Notes: generated by a model not told the origin, from the sequence alone. Positions 1 through 5,431 are shown, counted from the first letter of the stretch. The stretch: 8,330 nt of DNA from Acidobacteriota bacterium (GCA_016201195.1 JACQDI010000632.1:1-8330); one strand, 5' to 3'. A program made the numbers and translations.

Positions 1-838
1 CGTGCGGCTCGGAAGCGAGCTGCTCCTGGTAGGCCACGCGCAGGTCCCGCCAGATGACCACGGCGCCTCCGGACGCGGCCTGGCGCACCTCGGCGAATGG
101 AAACGGAACTTTCTCGCGGAAATCCCGCACCGCCCTGGATTGTGCGGATGCCTCGCTGAAAAAATCGTCTCGCAGCGGCACTTGCAGAGCAGGGCGCAAT
201 CGGGGCGTTTGAGGGCTAGAAACGCAATCCGCGCGCAGGTCGGCTGGCCCCGCCGAGAGGACCGTCCAGCCGCAGCGCAGGTCATTGGTAGGATAGATCA
301 GGGCCCGCCGGCCAGCCAATTCCGCGCCGGCCAGTTGCTGTGCGTGGCGCCGCCACCCGGTTTGAAAGACGAGGTAGACCGGCAACGCCACCGCCAGCAC
401 GACCAGCGCTGCCCGCCTTCGACCTCGCCAAGCCAGCGCCGCGGCCACCAGCACCATTGCCGCCGCCACCAGATCGCCCTCGTGGACCAGGTTGCCCCGG
501 AACGATTTCATCCACGGCCAGAACGGGCGCACCCCCCAGGGATTCAGCCAGTCCCAGAAGATGTGGGTGAGGATGCCGCCATACGCTGCGAAAAACAGCG
601 GCCGCCGCGCACCCCGCAGCAGCACGGCGATAAGCCACGCGAGTACTGCGCCGCCCAGAAAGGAATGCGTGACGCCCCGATGCGCGCTCGCCCCGATCCA
701 GCCACCGAGCAGGCCCAGGGGCACATCGAAGTCCGGCGCAATACCGCCCAGGATCGCCGCCGCCAACACACGCTTCTCACCAGGCGCGATCCCTTGCCCC
801 ACCAGGTAGCCTGAGAGGAGATGGCCGGCGGGGGTCAT
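1..838 (-). CDS. YdjM/DUF457-type membrane-bound metal-dependent hydrolase, 3' end outside the window
   Basis: My reading of the minus strand gives 279 codons without a stop before the window edge. The protein begins MTPAGHLLSGYLVGQG. It carries the motifs of the YdjM/DUF457 family: an N-terminal His (H6), APDFD (34-38), HRGVTHSF (53-60) and THIFWDWLNPWGV (91-103). These His and Asp residues are the probable metal ligands. Hydrophobic stretches near residues 61-75, 81-95, 123-136 and 143-158 suggest an inner-membrane protein, followed by a soluble C-terminal tail of at least 120 residues. The family is usually described as membrane-associated metal-dependent hydrolases; the substrate is unknown. 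The start at 838 is chosen because it opens directly into the conserved N-terminal motif. No Shine-Dalgarno sequence lies before it; an octamer repeat array ends 9 bases upstream instead. The gene probably once followed the M20 gene directly (see findings). Only the last few dozen residues are likely missing. Confidence 0.85.
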   Translation of the reverse strand, partial: MTPAGHLLSGYLVGQGIAPGEKRVLAAAILGGIAPDFDVPLGLLGGWIGASAHRGVTHSFLGGAVLAWLIAVLLRGARRPLFFAAYGGILTHIFWDWLNPWGVRPFWPWMKSFRGNLVHEGDLVAAAMVLVAAALAWRGRRRAALVVLAVALPVYLVFQTGWRRHAQQLAGAELAGRRALIYPTNDLRCGWTVLSAGPADLRADCVSSPQTPRLRPALQVPLRDDFFSEASAQSRAVRDFREKVPFPFAEVRQAASGGAVVIWRDLRVAYQEQLASEPH

Positions 839-847
839 GCTGGACAG

Positions 848-951
848 ACGCGGAGTCGGGGGGACGCGGGGACGCGGGGATGGGGAGACGCGGAGACGCG
901 GGGATGGGGAGACGCGGGGACGCGGGGATGGGGAGACGCGGAGACGTGTTT
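848..951. repeat. G-rich octamer tandem array, left arm of the cassette
   Basis: Thirteen consecutive 8-bp units in unbroken phase on the plus strand. The unit types are acgcgggg, acgcggag and atggggag, with degenerate units tcgggggg (856) and acgtgttt (944). From 864 the units follow a 24-bp order of two acgcgg-type units then atggggag (864-887, 888-911, 912-935). The choice of first unit alternates, giving a 48-bp super-period. The array begins 9 bases upstream of the DUF457 start codon, and its last base is the first base of the four-helix-bundle stop codon read on the plus strand. GGGG runs spaced by 2-6 bases make it a strong G-quadruplex candidate on the plus strand. Confidence 0.9.
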
Positions 952-1328
952 CAGTGTATGGTCCATTGTTGAGGTTCCGAGGCCATGCGGACGAGTTTGC
1001 CGAGGATGTTGTGGTAGTGGAGGTCCAATTCCTGAACCTCGGTCTCGGTCAAGTATTTGCATCGGCCTGCGAGTTCGAGCCAGACTCGTGTTTCTTCTGC
1101 CTCACTCTCCGCATCGCTCAGCTTGCTGACAAAGTGCGCTTTATAGCGCCGTTTTCTCCACGCCTCCGCGATATTGGCGCAAACGGATCGTGAAGACTTT
1201 CGGATCTGATCCACCAGCGAAAACTTTTCATCGGCAGGGAACCGCTTCGTGAGTTCGAACACTCTCATGGCTCCATCCATCGCATACTGGTAGACGATTA
1301 GTTCCTTGTAGCTCCGGATGTTGCCCAT
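951..1328 (-). CDS. Four-helix-bundle protein (23S rRNA intervening-sequence / S23-like family)
   Basis: A 125-residue protein of the usual length for this family. Its pattern matches the family: an N-terminal YKELIVYQYAMDGAMRVFEL helix, then FPADEKFSLVDQIRKSSRSV, the signature CANIAEAWRKRRYKAHFVSK (about 50-69), an acidic third helix SEAEETRVWLELA and a final helix near 98-115. Relatives are encoded within 23S rRNA intervening sequences of Leptospira and Coxiella and resemble the Avd accessory protein of diversity-generating retroelements. Family members are basic, oligomeric and thought to bind nucleic acid; the role of solitary copies is not established. The start at 1328 follows a repeat unit (acacggag) with no base between, so GGGG about 8 bases upstream, itself part of the array, would have to serve as ribosome-binding site. 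GC content is about 53%, well below both neighbours. The stop codon touches the other array. It is co-oriented with the flanking operon. Confidence 0.88.
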   Translation of the reverse strand: MGNIRSYKELIVYQYAMDGAMRVFELTKRFPADEKFSLVDQIRKSSRSVCANIAEAWRKRRYKAHFVSKLSDAESEAEETRVWLELAGRCKYLTETEVQELDLHYHNILGKLVRMASEPQQWTIH

Positions 1329-1406
1329 CTCCGTGTCCCCGCGTCTCCGTGTCTCTCCTCCCCGTGTCTCCGCGTCCCCGCGTCTCTCCTCCCCGTGTCT
1401 CCGCGT
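1329..1406. repeat. C-rich octamer/heptamer tandem array, right arm of the cassette
   Basis: On the plus strand the units are ctccgtgt, ccccgcgt, ctccgtgt, ctctcct, ccccgtgt, ctccgcgt, ccccgcgt, ctctcct, ccccgtgt, ctccgcgt. Three octamers plus one heptamer (ctctcct) give a 31-bp period from 1360. It is the inverse of the left array in type but not an identical copy: it uses CGTGT variants and ctctcct spacers that the left arm lacks. It forms the whole leader between the M20 stop codon and the four-helix-bundle start codon. Confidence 0.88.
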
Positions 1407-2776
1407 CAGCCTGCCAGTTTTTCCAAAAAGTGAACTACGGACAAAATGCCCTTGTAATAGTTGTCCAGGCAGAACTTTTCGTTCGGGGAATGCAGGCCGT
1501 CGTCAGGGAGGCCGAAGCCCATCATGACCGTGGGGATGCCCAGGTGGCGGGCGAAGTCGCCGACGATGGGGATCGATCCGCCGGAGCGGATGAACACGGT
1601 GGGCTGGCTGAAGACTTCGCCGAAGGCTTCGGCGGCCACCCGGATGGCCTTGTGATCCGGGTTGACCATGGTGGCGGGAGCCGCGCTCAACACCCGCACC
1701 TCCACCTGCACCCCGGCCGGGGTGTTCGCCTTCACAAAATCCCGCACTTGCTGGATGACCTTGTCGGGGTCCTGTTCGGGCACGAGCCGGATGCTGACCT
1801 TGGCCGTGGCCTTGGCGGGGATCACGGTCTTGGCGCCGGCGCCGGTGAAACCGCCGGCGATGCCGTGTACCTCAAAGGTCGGCCGGGCCCAGGTGCGATG
1901 AAAGACGCTATAGCCCTTCTCTCCGGTCAGCGTCGTCGAGCCGACCTCCTTGGCCAGAAATTCCTTTTCGTCGAACGAGAGCCGGGACCAGCTCTCGAGC
2001 TCCGCCGGCGCCGGGGCCTTCACGTCGTCGTAAATGCCGGGAATCTGGATCACCCCGCCGGCGTCCTTGGCCTTGGCCAGCAGCTCGATCAATCCGAACA
2101 CCGCACTGGGGGCCGCGCCACCGTAGAGCCCCGAGTGCAGGTCGCGCGCCGGGCCGGTCGATTCCCATTCCATGTAGACCAGCCCGCGCAGCCCAATGCA
2201 CAGCGTCGGCATGTTGGGCTGGAACATCGCCGTGTCGCTCACCAGGGCGACGTCGGCGCGCAGTTTCTCGCGGTTTTCCCGGACAAACTTCGCGATCGAC
2301 TTGCCGCCCACCTCCTCCTCACCCTCGATGAGGAACTTCACATTGACCGGAAGGTTGCCGTGCAGCGTGCGCAGCGCTTCCATGGCCTTGATGTGGATGT
2401 ACATCTGGCCCTTGTCGTCGGCCGAGCCGCGGGCGTAGATGCTGCCGTCCCGCACGGTGGGGTCGAAGGGTTTGGAGATCCACAAGTCGAGCGGATCCGG
2501 GGGCTGCACGTCGTAGTGGCCGTAGCAAAGCACCGTGGGCTTACCCGCCGCGTGCAGCCACTCGCCGTAGACCAGCGGATGCCCGCCGGTGGGGATGATC
2601 TCCACGTTCTCCATTCCCACGGCCATCAGGCCTGCTTCCACGAAATGCGCTGCCCGCTGGATGTCGCCCTTGTGCTCGGGCAGGGTGCTGATGCTGGGGA
2701 TACGGAGAAACTCGAACAGCTCCTCCAGCAACCGGTCACGGTTGCTTTCGACAAACGACTGCGCGCTCAGGGACAT
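1406..2776 (-). CDS. M20-family dipeptidase (ArgE/DapE/CPG2/carnosinase-like)
   Basis: A 456-residue cytosolic di-zinc aminoacyl peptidase typical in length for the carnosine-dipeptidase-like M20 branch. Visible ligands are H87 in GHYDVQP, bridging D120 in GSADDKGQ, catalytic E154 and metal ligand E155 in EGEEEVGG, D181 in VSDTAMF, and H429 in GLHSPNE. The lid domain runs from about 195 to 325, with substrate-contact H214 in DLHSG. The family hydrolyses dipeptides or N-acyl amino acids; the exact substrate cannot be read from the sequence. The start at 2776 has a strong ribosome-binding site (GGGAGGAG at 2788-2781). It is third in the minus-strand series, 122 bp after hpt. The stop codon TGA takes its last base from the first unit of the repeat cassette, so the C-terminus (EKLAG) was probably set by that insertion; the older frame would have added Cys-Pro-Ala. 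Confidence 0.95.
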   Translation of the reverse strand: MSLSAQSFVESNRDRLLEELFEFLRIPSISTLPEHKGDIQRAAHFVEAGLMAVGMENVEIIPTGGHPLVYGEWLHAAGKPTVLCYGHYDVQPPDPLDLWISKPFDPTVRDGSIYARGSADDKGQMYIHIKAMEALRTLHGNLPVNVKFLIEGEEEVGGKSIAKFVRENREKLRADVALVSDTAMFQPNMPTLCIGLRGLVYMEWESTGPARDLHSGLYGGAAPSAVFGLIELLAKAKDAGGVIQIPGIYDDVKAPAPAELESWSRLSFDEKEFLAKEVGSTTLTGEKGYSVFHRTWARPTFEVHGIAGGFTGAGAKTVIPAKATAKVSIRLVPEQDPDKVIQQVRDFVKANTPAGVQVEVRVLSAAPATMVNPDHKAIRVAAEAFGEVFSQPTVFIRSGGSIPIVGDFARHLGIPTVMMGFGLPDDGLHSPNEKFCLDNYYKGILSVVHFLEKLAG

Positions 2777-2780
2777 GGCT

Positions 2781-2788
2781 CTCCTCCC
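2781..2788 (-). promoter_or_regulatory. Shine-Dalgarno site of the M20 gene
   Basis: The minus strand reads GGGAGGAG, with four bases between it and the ATG at 2776-2774 (the GGAGG core lies a little further). It is the clearest ribosome-binding site in the window and fixes the M20 start. hpt and blaI show no such site. Confidence 0.8.
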
Positions 2789-2792
2789 AAAA

Positions 2793-2895
2793 GGTGTCAG
2801 GTGTCAGGGGCCGATCCCCCGAAAACGGCACCGCATTCTGCATTCTAGCAGTTGCGGGTTGTAACGCTGATCTGACACCTGAAACCTGAAACCTG
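2793..2895. repeat. Heptamer repeats in inverted arrangement between hpt and the M20 gene
   Basis: Plus-strand ggtgtca occurs twice in tandem (2793-2806). The inverse family follows as tgacacc, tgaaacc, tgaaacc (2873-2893). Between them lies a third tandem heptamer, gcattct twice (2833-2846), and a small GGGG/CCCC hairpin (2807-2810 with 2816-2819). The 8-bp stem ctgacacc/ggtgtcag could close a loop of about 65 bases in the transcript. The layout recalls the short tandemly repeated heptamers (STRR) known from cyanobacteria, though the sequences differ. Function unknown. Confidence 0.7.
2842..2850 (-). promoter_or_regulatory. Possible extended -10 element for the M20 gene
   Basis: The minus strand reads TGCTAGAAT: a TGn extension plus TAGAAT, five of six matches to the -10 consensus. 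I see no good -35 box 16-18 bases upstream. It overlaps the gcattct heptamer pair, so the match may be fortuitous. If real, it would give the M20 gene its own leader of about 60 bases. Confidence 0.25.
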
Positions 2896-2898
2896 CGT

Positions 2899-3429
2899 TC
2901 ACGGTTTCATTACTGCGACATACGGAAGGTTCCGGTAGAGCTGGTTGTGGTCGAGGCCGAAGCCCACCACGAACCGGTCGGGGATCTCGAAACACCGGAA
3001 GCGCACCGGCACCTGGACCAGGCGGCGGGGTGTCTTGTCTAGAAAGGTGCACACGGCGATGCTGTTCGGCTGGCGCCCGGCCAGGGTGTGCAGCAGGTAG
3101 CGCACGGTGAGTCCGGTGTCGATGATGTCTTCCACCAGCAGCACGTCTTCGCCCTCGATGCTTTCGTCGAGGTCTTTTGAAATCCGCACCACCCCCGGCG
3201 CGGCGCGGCTGCTGCCGAAGCTGGAGATAGCCAGGAAATCCATCTTCACCGGAATGGAGATCGCCCGGGTCAGCGCGGTGAGAAAGAAGATGGACCCCTT
3301 GAGCACGCTGATCAGCTTGATCTCGCGCCCGGCGTAGCTCTCCGAAATCTCGGTTCCCAGCTCCTGAATTCGCGCTTGGATCTGCTCTTCGGTGAACAGG
3401 ATCTTCTCGATCTCCGGCGCAGGGATCAT
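2899..3429 (-). CDS. hpt: Hypoxanthine phosphoribosyltransferase
   Basis: A 176-residue type I phosphoribosyltransferase of normal length, converting hypoxanthine or guanine plus PRPP to IMP or GMP in purine salvage. The PRPP-binding motif VLLVEDIIDTGLT is at 96-108, with acidic pair E100-D101 and presumed general base D104. The pyrophosphate-binding LKGS loop is at 43-46, the purine-contact DK pair at 131-132, and the C-terminal GFGLD and YRNLPY segments at 156-160 and 165-170. These match bacterial HPRT closely. The start at 3429 has no Shine-Dalgarno site; TATAAT lies six bases upstream, suggesting a leaderless transcript. It follows the kinase-nuclease fusion gene by 23 bases. Nothing essential is missing. 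Confidence 0.95.
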   Translation of the reverse strand: MIPAPEIEKILFTEEQIQARIQELGTEISESYAGREIKLISVLKGSIFFLTALTRAISIPVKMDFLAISSFGSSRAAPGVVRISKDLDESIEGEDVLLVEDIIDTGLTVRYLLHTLAGRQPNSIAVCTFLDKTPRRLVQVPVRFRCFEIPDRFVVGFGLDHNQLYRNLPYVAVMKP

Positions 3430-3435
3430 ACGGTC

Positions 3436-3463
3436 ATTATAGCGAGCAGCGGTCAGCCGTCAG
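3436..3463 (-). promoter_or_regulatory. Predicted sigma-70-type promoter of hpt, probably leaderless
   Basis: On the minus strand CTGACG (3463-3458; four of six matches to TTGACA) is followed after 16 bases by a perfect TATAAT (3441-3436). Six bases then separate it from the hpt ATG at 3429, so transcription would begin at or next to the start codon. The -35 hexamer lies inside a heptamer repeat and inside the 3' coding end of the preceding gene. Confidence 0.5.
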
Positions 3464-3471
3464 CTTTCAGC
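3444..3471. repeat. Heptamer tandem repeat across the 3' end of the fusion gene
   Basis: Plus-strand units gagcagc, ggtcagc, cgtcagc and tttcagc repeat every 7 bases. The TCA inside the second unit is the complement of the stop codon of the kinase-nuclease gene, and the last three residues before it are encoded in the array. Its unit NNTCAGC differs from the ggtgtca family at 2793-2895, but the 7-base spacing is the same. Confidence 0.6.
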
Positions 3472-4409
3472 ATCTCCGCCGTCTTTTCGAGGCCGTATTT
3501 GAAGATGAGATTCTCGAAGTCCTTCTGGTAGAAAACCTGCACGTTGACTTCGGGATAGAGTTCGCGCAGGCGTTTGATCTTCCGATTCTTCTTGGTCACC
3601 AGCGACTGCTTCATGGTGGTGAGCTCGACGTAGAGATCGAACTCGGGCAGATAGAAGTCGGGAGTGAACGACTCGACGACGCGCTCTTGCTCGTCCCAAA
3701 CGATGGGAAAGGTGCGGGGCTCGTACTCCCAGGGGATGCCGTAAAAGTCGAGGAGATTGGCGAAAATCTCTTCGCTGGGATGGGCGAACTGTCGGGCGGG
3801 TAGCGAGACGGCGCCCGGCGCCGGCACCCCGAGGCGCGCCAGGCGCAAGCGCACCTCAAACTGCAACTGTCGCTCCGCGGTTGGCGAGAGAACGCCGGCC
3901 TGGTCAACGCCGAGCGAGCGCGCCACTGCCGCGATTGCTTCGGCCAGCGCCGAACTGGTCCAGCGCTCGGCATCGAGAGTCAGGTCCACGCGAGCCCGGC
4001 TGCGACGAAAGCGCGGGCCGACCCAGGTCGTGTGCTCGCGCTCCAGTTGTCTCAGGGCGGCCACAGCCGCCGGCCGCTCCAGACCCTGCTCGACCATCAG
4101 CAGCCCGGCACGGACTGCCGGCGGAGCTACGATCTTCACCCGCAACACCCCGCTGAGATTCGGAAACAGAAATTCCCCACCGGGCCCGCAAAACACCAGG
4201 GGATGCTGCGCGGCCAGGCGAGCCAGGATCGAAGTGACCACGTCGACGTAGCCCCGAATGGGTATGCCCGCTGCGCCGGCGAACTCCGACCCGTACAGGC
4301 TTTCCACGTGGGCCTGGGTGACCAGCTCGAAGCCGAGCCGGCTTGCGACCTCGCGCGCGACCTCGTCAGCCCGCAAACCCGGCTGCGCCGAGATCGTCAG
4401 AATCGCCAT
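3453..4409 (-). CDS. Degenerate cytidylate-kinase-like domain fused to a PD-(D/E)XK-nuclease-like domain
   Basis: A 318-residue two-domain protein. Residues 1 to about 170 follow the cytidylate-kinase-like fold: MAILTISAQPG opening, HPLVFCGPGGEFLF (69-82), VKIVAPPAVRAGLL (91-104), the helical ERPAAVAALRQLEREH segment and a late VDLTLDAERWTSSALAEAI strand-helix. The nucleotide-binding loop is eroded: the family's glycine-rich GSGG-type turn reads GLRADEV here, so kinase activity is doubtful. Residues from about 206 look like a PD-(D/E)XK core: helix with EE at 213-214, D251 in FTPDFYLPEFD, E262 in YVELTT, then a basic helix (KKNRKIKRLRELYP) and strand VNVQVFYQKDF. The usual (D/E)XK lysine is a threonine (ELT). 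From memory, this second domain occurs near hpt genes elsewhere, hinting at a nucleotide-salvage or nucleic-acid role. No clear ribosome-binding site. It is transcribed towards hpt and divergent from the ROK gene. Confidence 0.75.
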   Translation of the reverse strand: MAILTISAQPGLRADEVAREVASRLGFELVTQAHVESLYGSEFAGAAGIPIRGYVDVVTSILARLAAQHPLVFCGPGGEFLFPNLSGVLRVKIVAPPAVRAGLLMVEQGLERPAAVAALRQLEREHTTWVGPRFRRSRARVDLTLDAERWTSSALAEAIAAVARSLGVDQAGVLSPTAERQLQFEVRLRLARLGVPAPGAVSLPARQFAHPSEEIFANLLDFYGIPWEYEPRTFPIVWDEQERVVESFTPDFYLPEFDLYVELTTMKQSLVTKKNRKIKRLRELYPEVNVQVFYQKDFENLIFKYGLEKTAEMLKADG

Positions 4410-4458
4410 GGAGAAGTGGCCCCACGGAAGTCATGATAACGTAAAAAGGCCATCTCCT
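4410..4458. promoter_or_regulatory. Divergent intergenic region between the fusion gene and the ROK kinase gene
   Basis: These 49 bases separate two divergent starts and must hold at least one promoter unless transcription enters from inside a gene. GATAAC (4435-4440) is a weak -10 candidate for the rightward gene, with no convincing -35. AAAAAGG at 4443-4449 is a possible weak ribosome-binding site nine bases before the ROK ATG. No clear leftward elements are visible. Confidence 0.35.
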
Positions 4459-5406
4459 ATGATCATCGGCCTCGACATAGGCGGCACCAAGCTCGCCGGC
4501 GGCCTGATCACGCCCGACGCGCAACTGGTCGAGCGGCGCGAGCGTCCCACGCGCGCCCGAGAGGGAGTGGACGTTTCGCTCGGCGGCGTGTATGCCTTGC
4601 TCGAGGAATTGGCCGAAGCCGCGAAGACCCACGGAACCCTCGACGGCGTTGGAATCTGCGCCCCGGGACCGCTAGACCCCAAGACCGGAGTCATTTTCAA
4701 TCCCACCAACATGCCCGGATGGGTGAACATCCGGCTGGCGGAGGAGGTATCGCGGCGGCTCCAGGTCCCCTGCTTGGTGGAGAACGACGCCAACGGCGCG
4801 GGCCTGGGCGAGGCGGTGTTCGGCGCCGCGCGCGGCTTTTCGCGTGTTTTCTACGCCACGCTCAGCACCGGCATCGGCACCGGGATCATCTTCGACGAGC
4901 GGGTCTACCACGGCAAGAACGGCGCGGCCGGCGAGGGCGGCCACGTCTCGATCGACTATCGCAGCCCGGTCCGGTGCAATTGCGGCAGCATCGGCTGCAT
5001 CGAGGCGCTTGCCTCCGGATCCTCGATCGCCCGCCGCGCCCGGGAGCGCTTGAGCGAGTATCCGCAGTCGAAGATTCTCTCCCTCGCCGGAACCCTCGAG
5101 CAGATCACCGCCGAAACGATCGCCCGCGCCGCGGCAGGGGGAGATACGCTGGCGGCGCTCCTCATCGAAGAAACGGCGGAGATGCTCGGCGCGTGGCTGG
5201 GGAGCGTGGTCAGCCTGCTCGATCCCGACATCATCGTTTTGGGCGGGGGCGTGAGCCGGATCGGCGAGCCGCTGTTCGGCCGGATCCGGGAAGCAGTCCC
5301 CCGGCGAACCATCAATCCCTTCGCGGTGAACACGCCGATTGTCCCCGCGCAGCTCGGAAAGGACGTGGGGATCTGGGGTGCGGCCGCGGTGATCCGCAGC
5401 CGGTGA
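4459..5406 (+). CDS. ROK-family sugar kinase (glucokinase-like)
   Basis: A 315-residue ATP-dependent hexose or N-acetylhexosamine kinase, within the usual ROK length. The phosphate-binding loop is LDIGGTKLAGG (5-15). The catalytic Asp is D110 in VENDANGAGLGE. The ROK zinc site is complete: H162 in GEGGH plus C173, C175 and C180 in CNCGSIGCIE, with E182 following. The ATP site near the C-terminus includes IIVLGGGVS (258-266). No N-terminal helix-turn-helix is present, so it is a kinase and not a ROK transcriptional repressor. The open frame extends upstream to 4258, but that part runs antisense through the divergent gene and lacks ROK features, so ATG 4459 is chosen. The substrate cannot be settled; glucose is the default for this motif set. 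It heads a plus-strand group with mutM (25-base gap). Confidence 0.93.
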   Translation: MIIGLDIGGTKLAGGLITPDAQLVERRERPTRAREGVDVSLGGVYALLEELAEAAKTHGTLDGVGICAPGPLDPKTGVIFNPTNMPGWVNIRLAEEVSRRLQVPCLVENDANGAGLGEAVFGAARGFSRVFYATLSTGIGTGIIFDERVYHGKNGAAGEGGHVSIDYRSPVRCNCGSIGCIEALASGSSIARRARERLSEYPQSKILSLAGTLEQITAETIARAAAGGDTLAALLIEETAEMLGAWLGSVVSLLDPDIIVLGGGVSRIGEPLFGRIREAVPRRTINPFAVNTPIVPAQLGKDVGIWGAAAVIRSR

Positions 5407-5431
5407 GGCGCGGTGTCTCGGTATTTTCAAC

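Larger units (their letters stand above)
845..1409 (-). mobile_element. Putative non-autonomous cassette: four-helix-bundle gene between inverted octamer arrays
   Basis: The body at 848-1406 (559 bp) starts with ACGCGGAG and ends with its exact inverse CTCCGCGT. CAG stands immediately outside both ends (845-847 and 1407-1409), a possible 3-bp target duplication. Inside are an octamer array, one ORF of about 53% GC, and an inverted octamer array. The neighbouring genes are around 70% GC. No transposase or recombinase is present, so movement would need help in trans. Removing it, with or without one CAG, keeps the M20 reading frame and places its stop as ATGA over the start of the next gene. 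That it is mobile is inference from layout and composition; an old local expansion of simple repeats around a resident gene is the alternative. Confidence 0.5.

Noticed and set aside
2..814. Long plus-strand open frame opposite the DUF457 gene
   Set aside because: It is the exact codon-register complement of the minus-strand gene. Its translation is rich in Arg, Pro and Gln with no recognisable motif, whereas the minus strand gives HRGVTHS and other family motifs.
848..951. CRISPR array
   Set aside because: Units are 8 bp and contiguous, with no unique spacers and no cas genes in the window.
821..1129. Small repetitive ORFs translating as RGWGDAET-type or SPHPRVPA-type repeats
   Set aside because: They are by-products of the 8-bp array, whose 24-bp period keeps every frame open. 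Non-repeat parts run antisense to the four-helix-bundle gene.
845..1409. Classical insertion sequence
   Set aside because: No transposase is encoded; the only ORF is a four-helix-bundle protein, and the terminal match is one octamer within arrays. It is kept as a putative non-autonomous cassette.
1349..2848. 499-codon plus-strand open frame
   Set aside because: It lies antisense to the M20 gene, starts inside the repeat array, and has no domain features. High GC content makes long antisense frames common here.
4258..4458. N-terminal extension of the ROK kinase
   Set aside because: The frame is open but overlaps the divergent fusion gene antisense, and the family's N-terminal motif starts exactly after ATG 4459.
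5422..5427. TATTTT as a -10 box for mutM
   Set aside because: No -35 match lies at suitable distance and only four bases separate it from the ATG. Read-through from the ROK gene is simpler.
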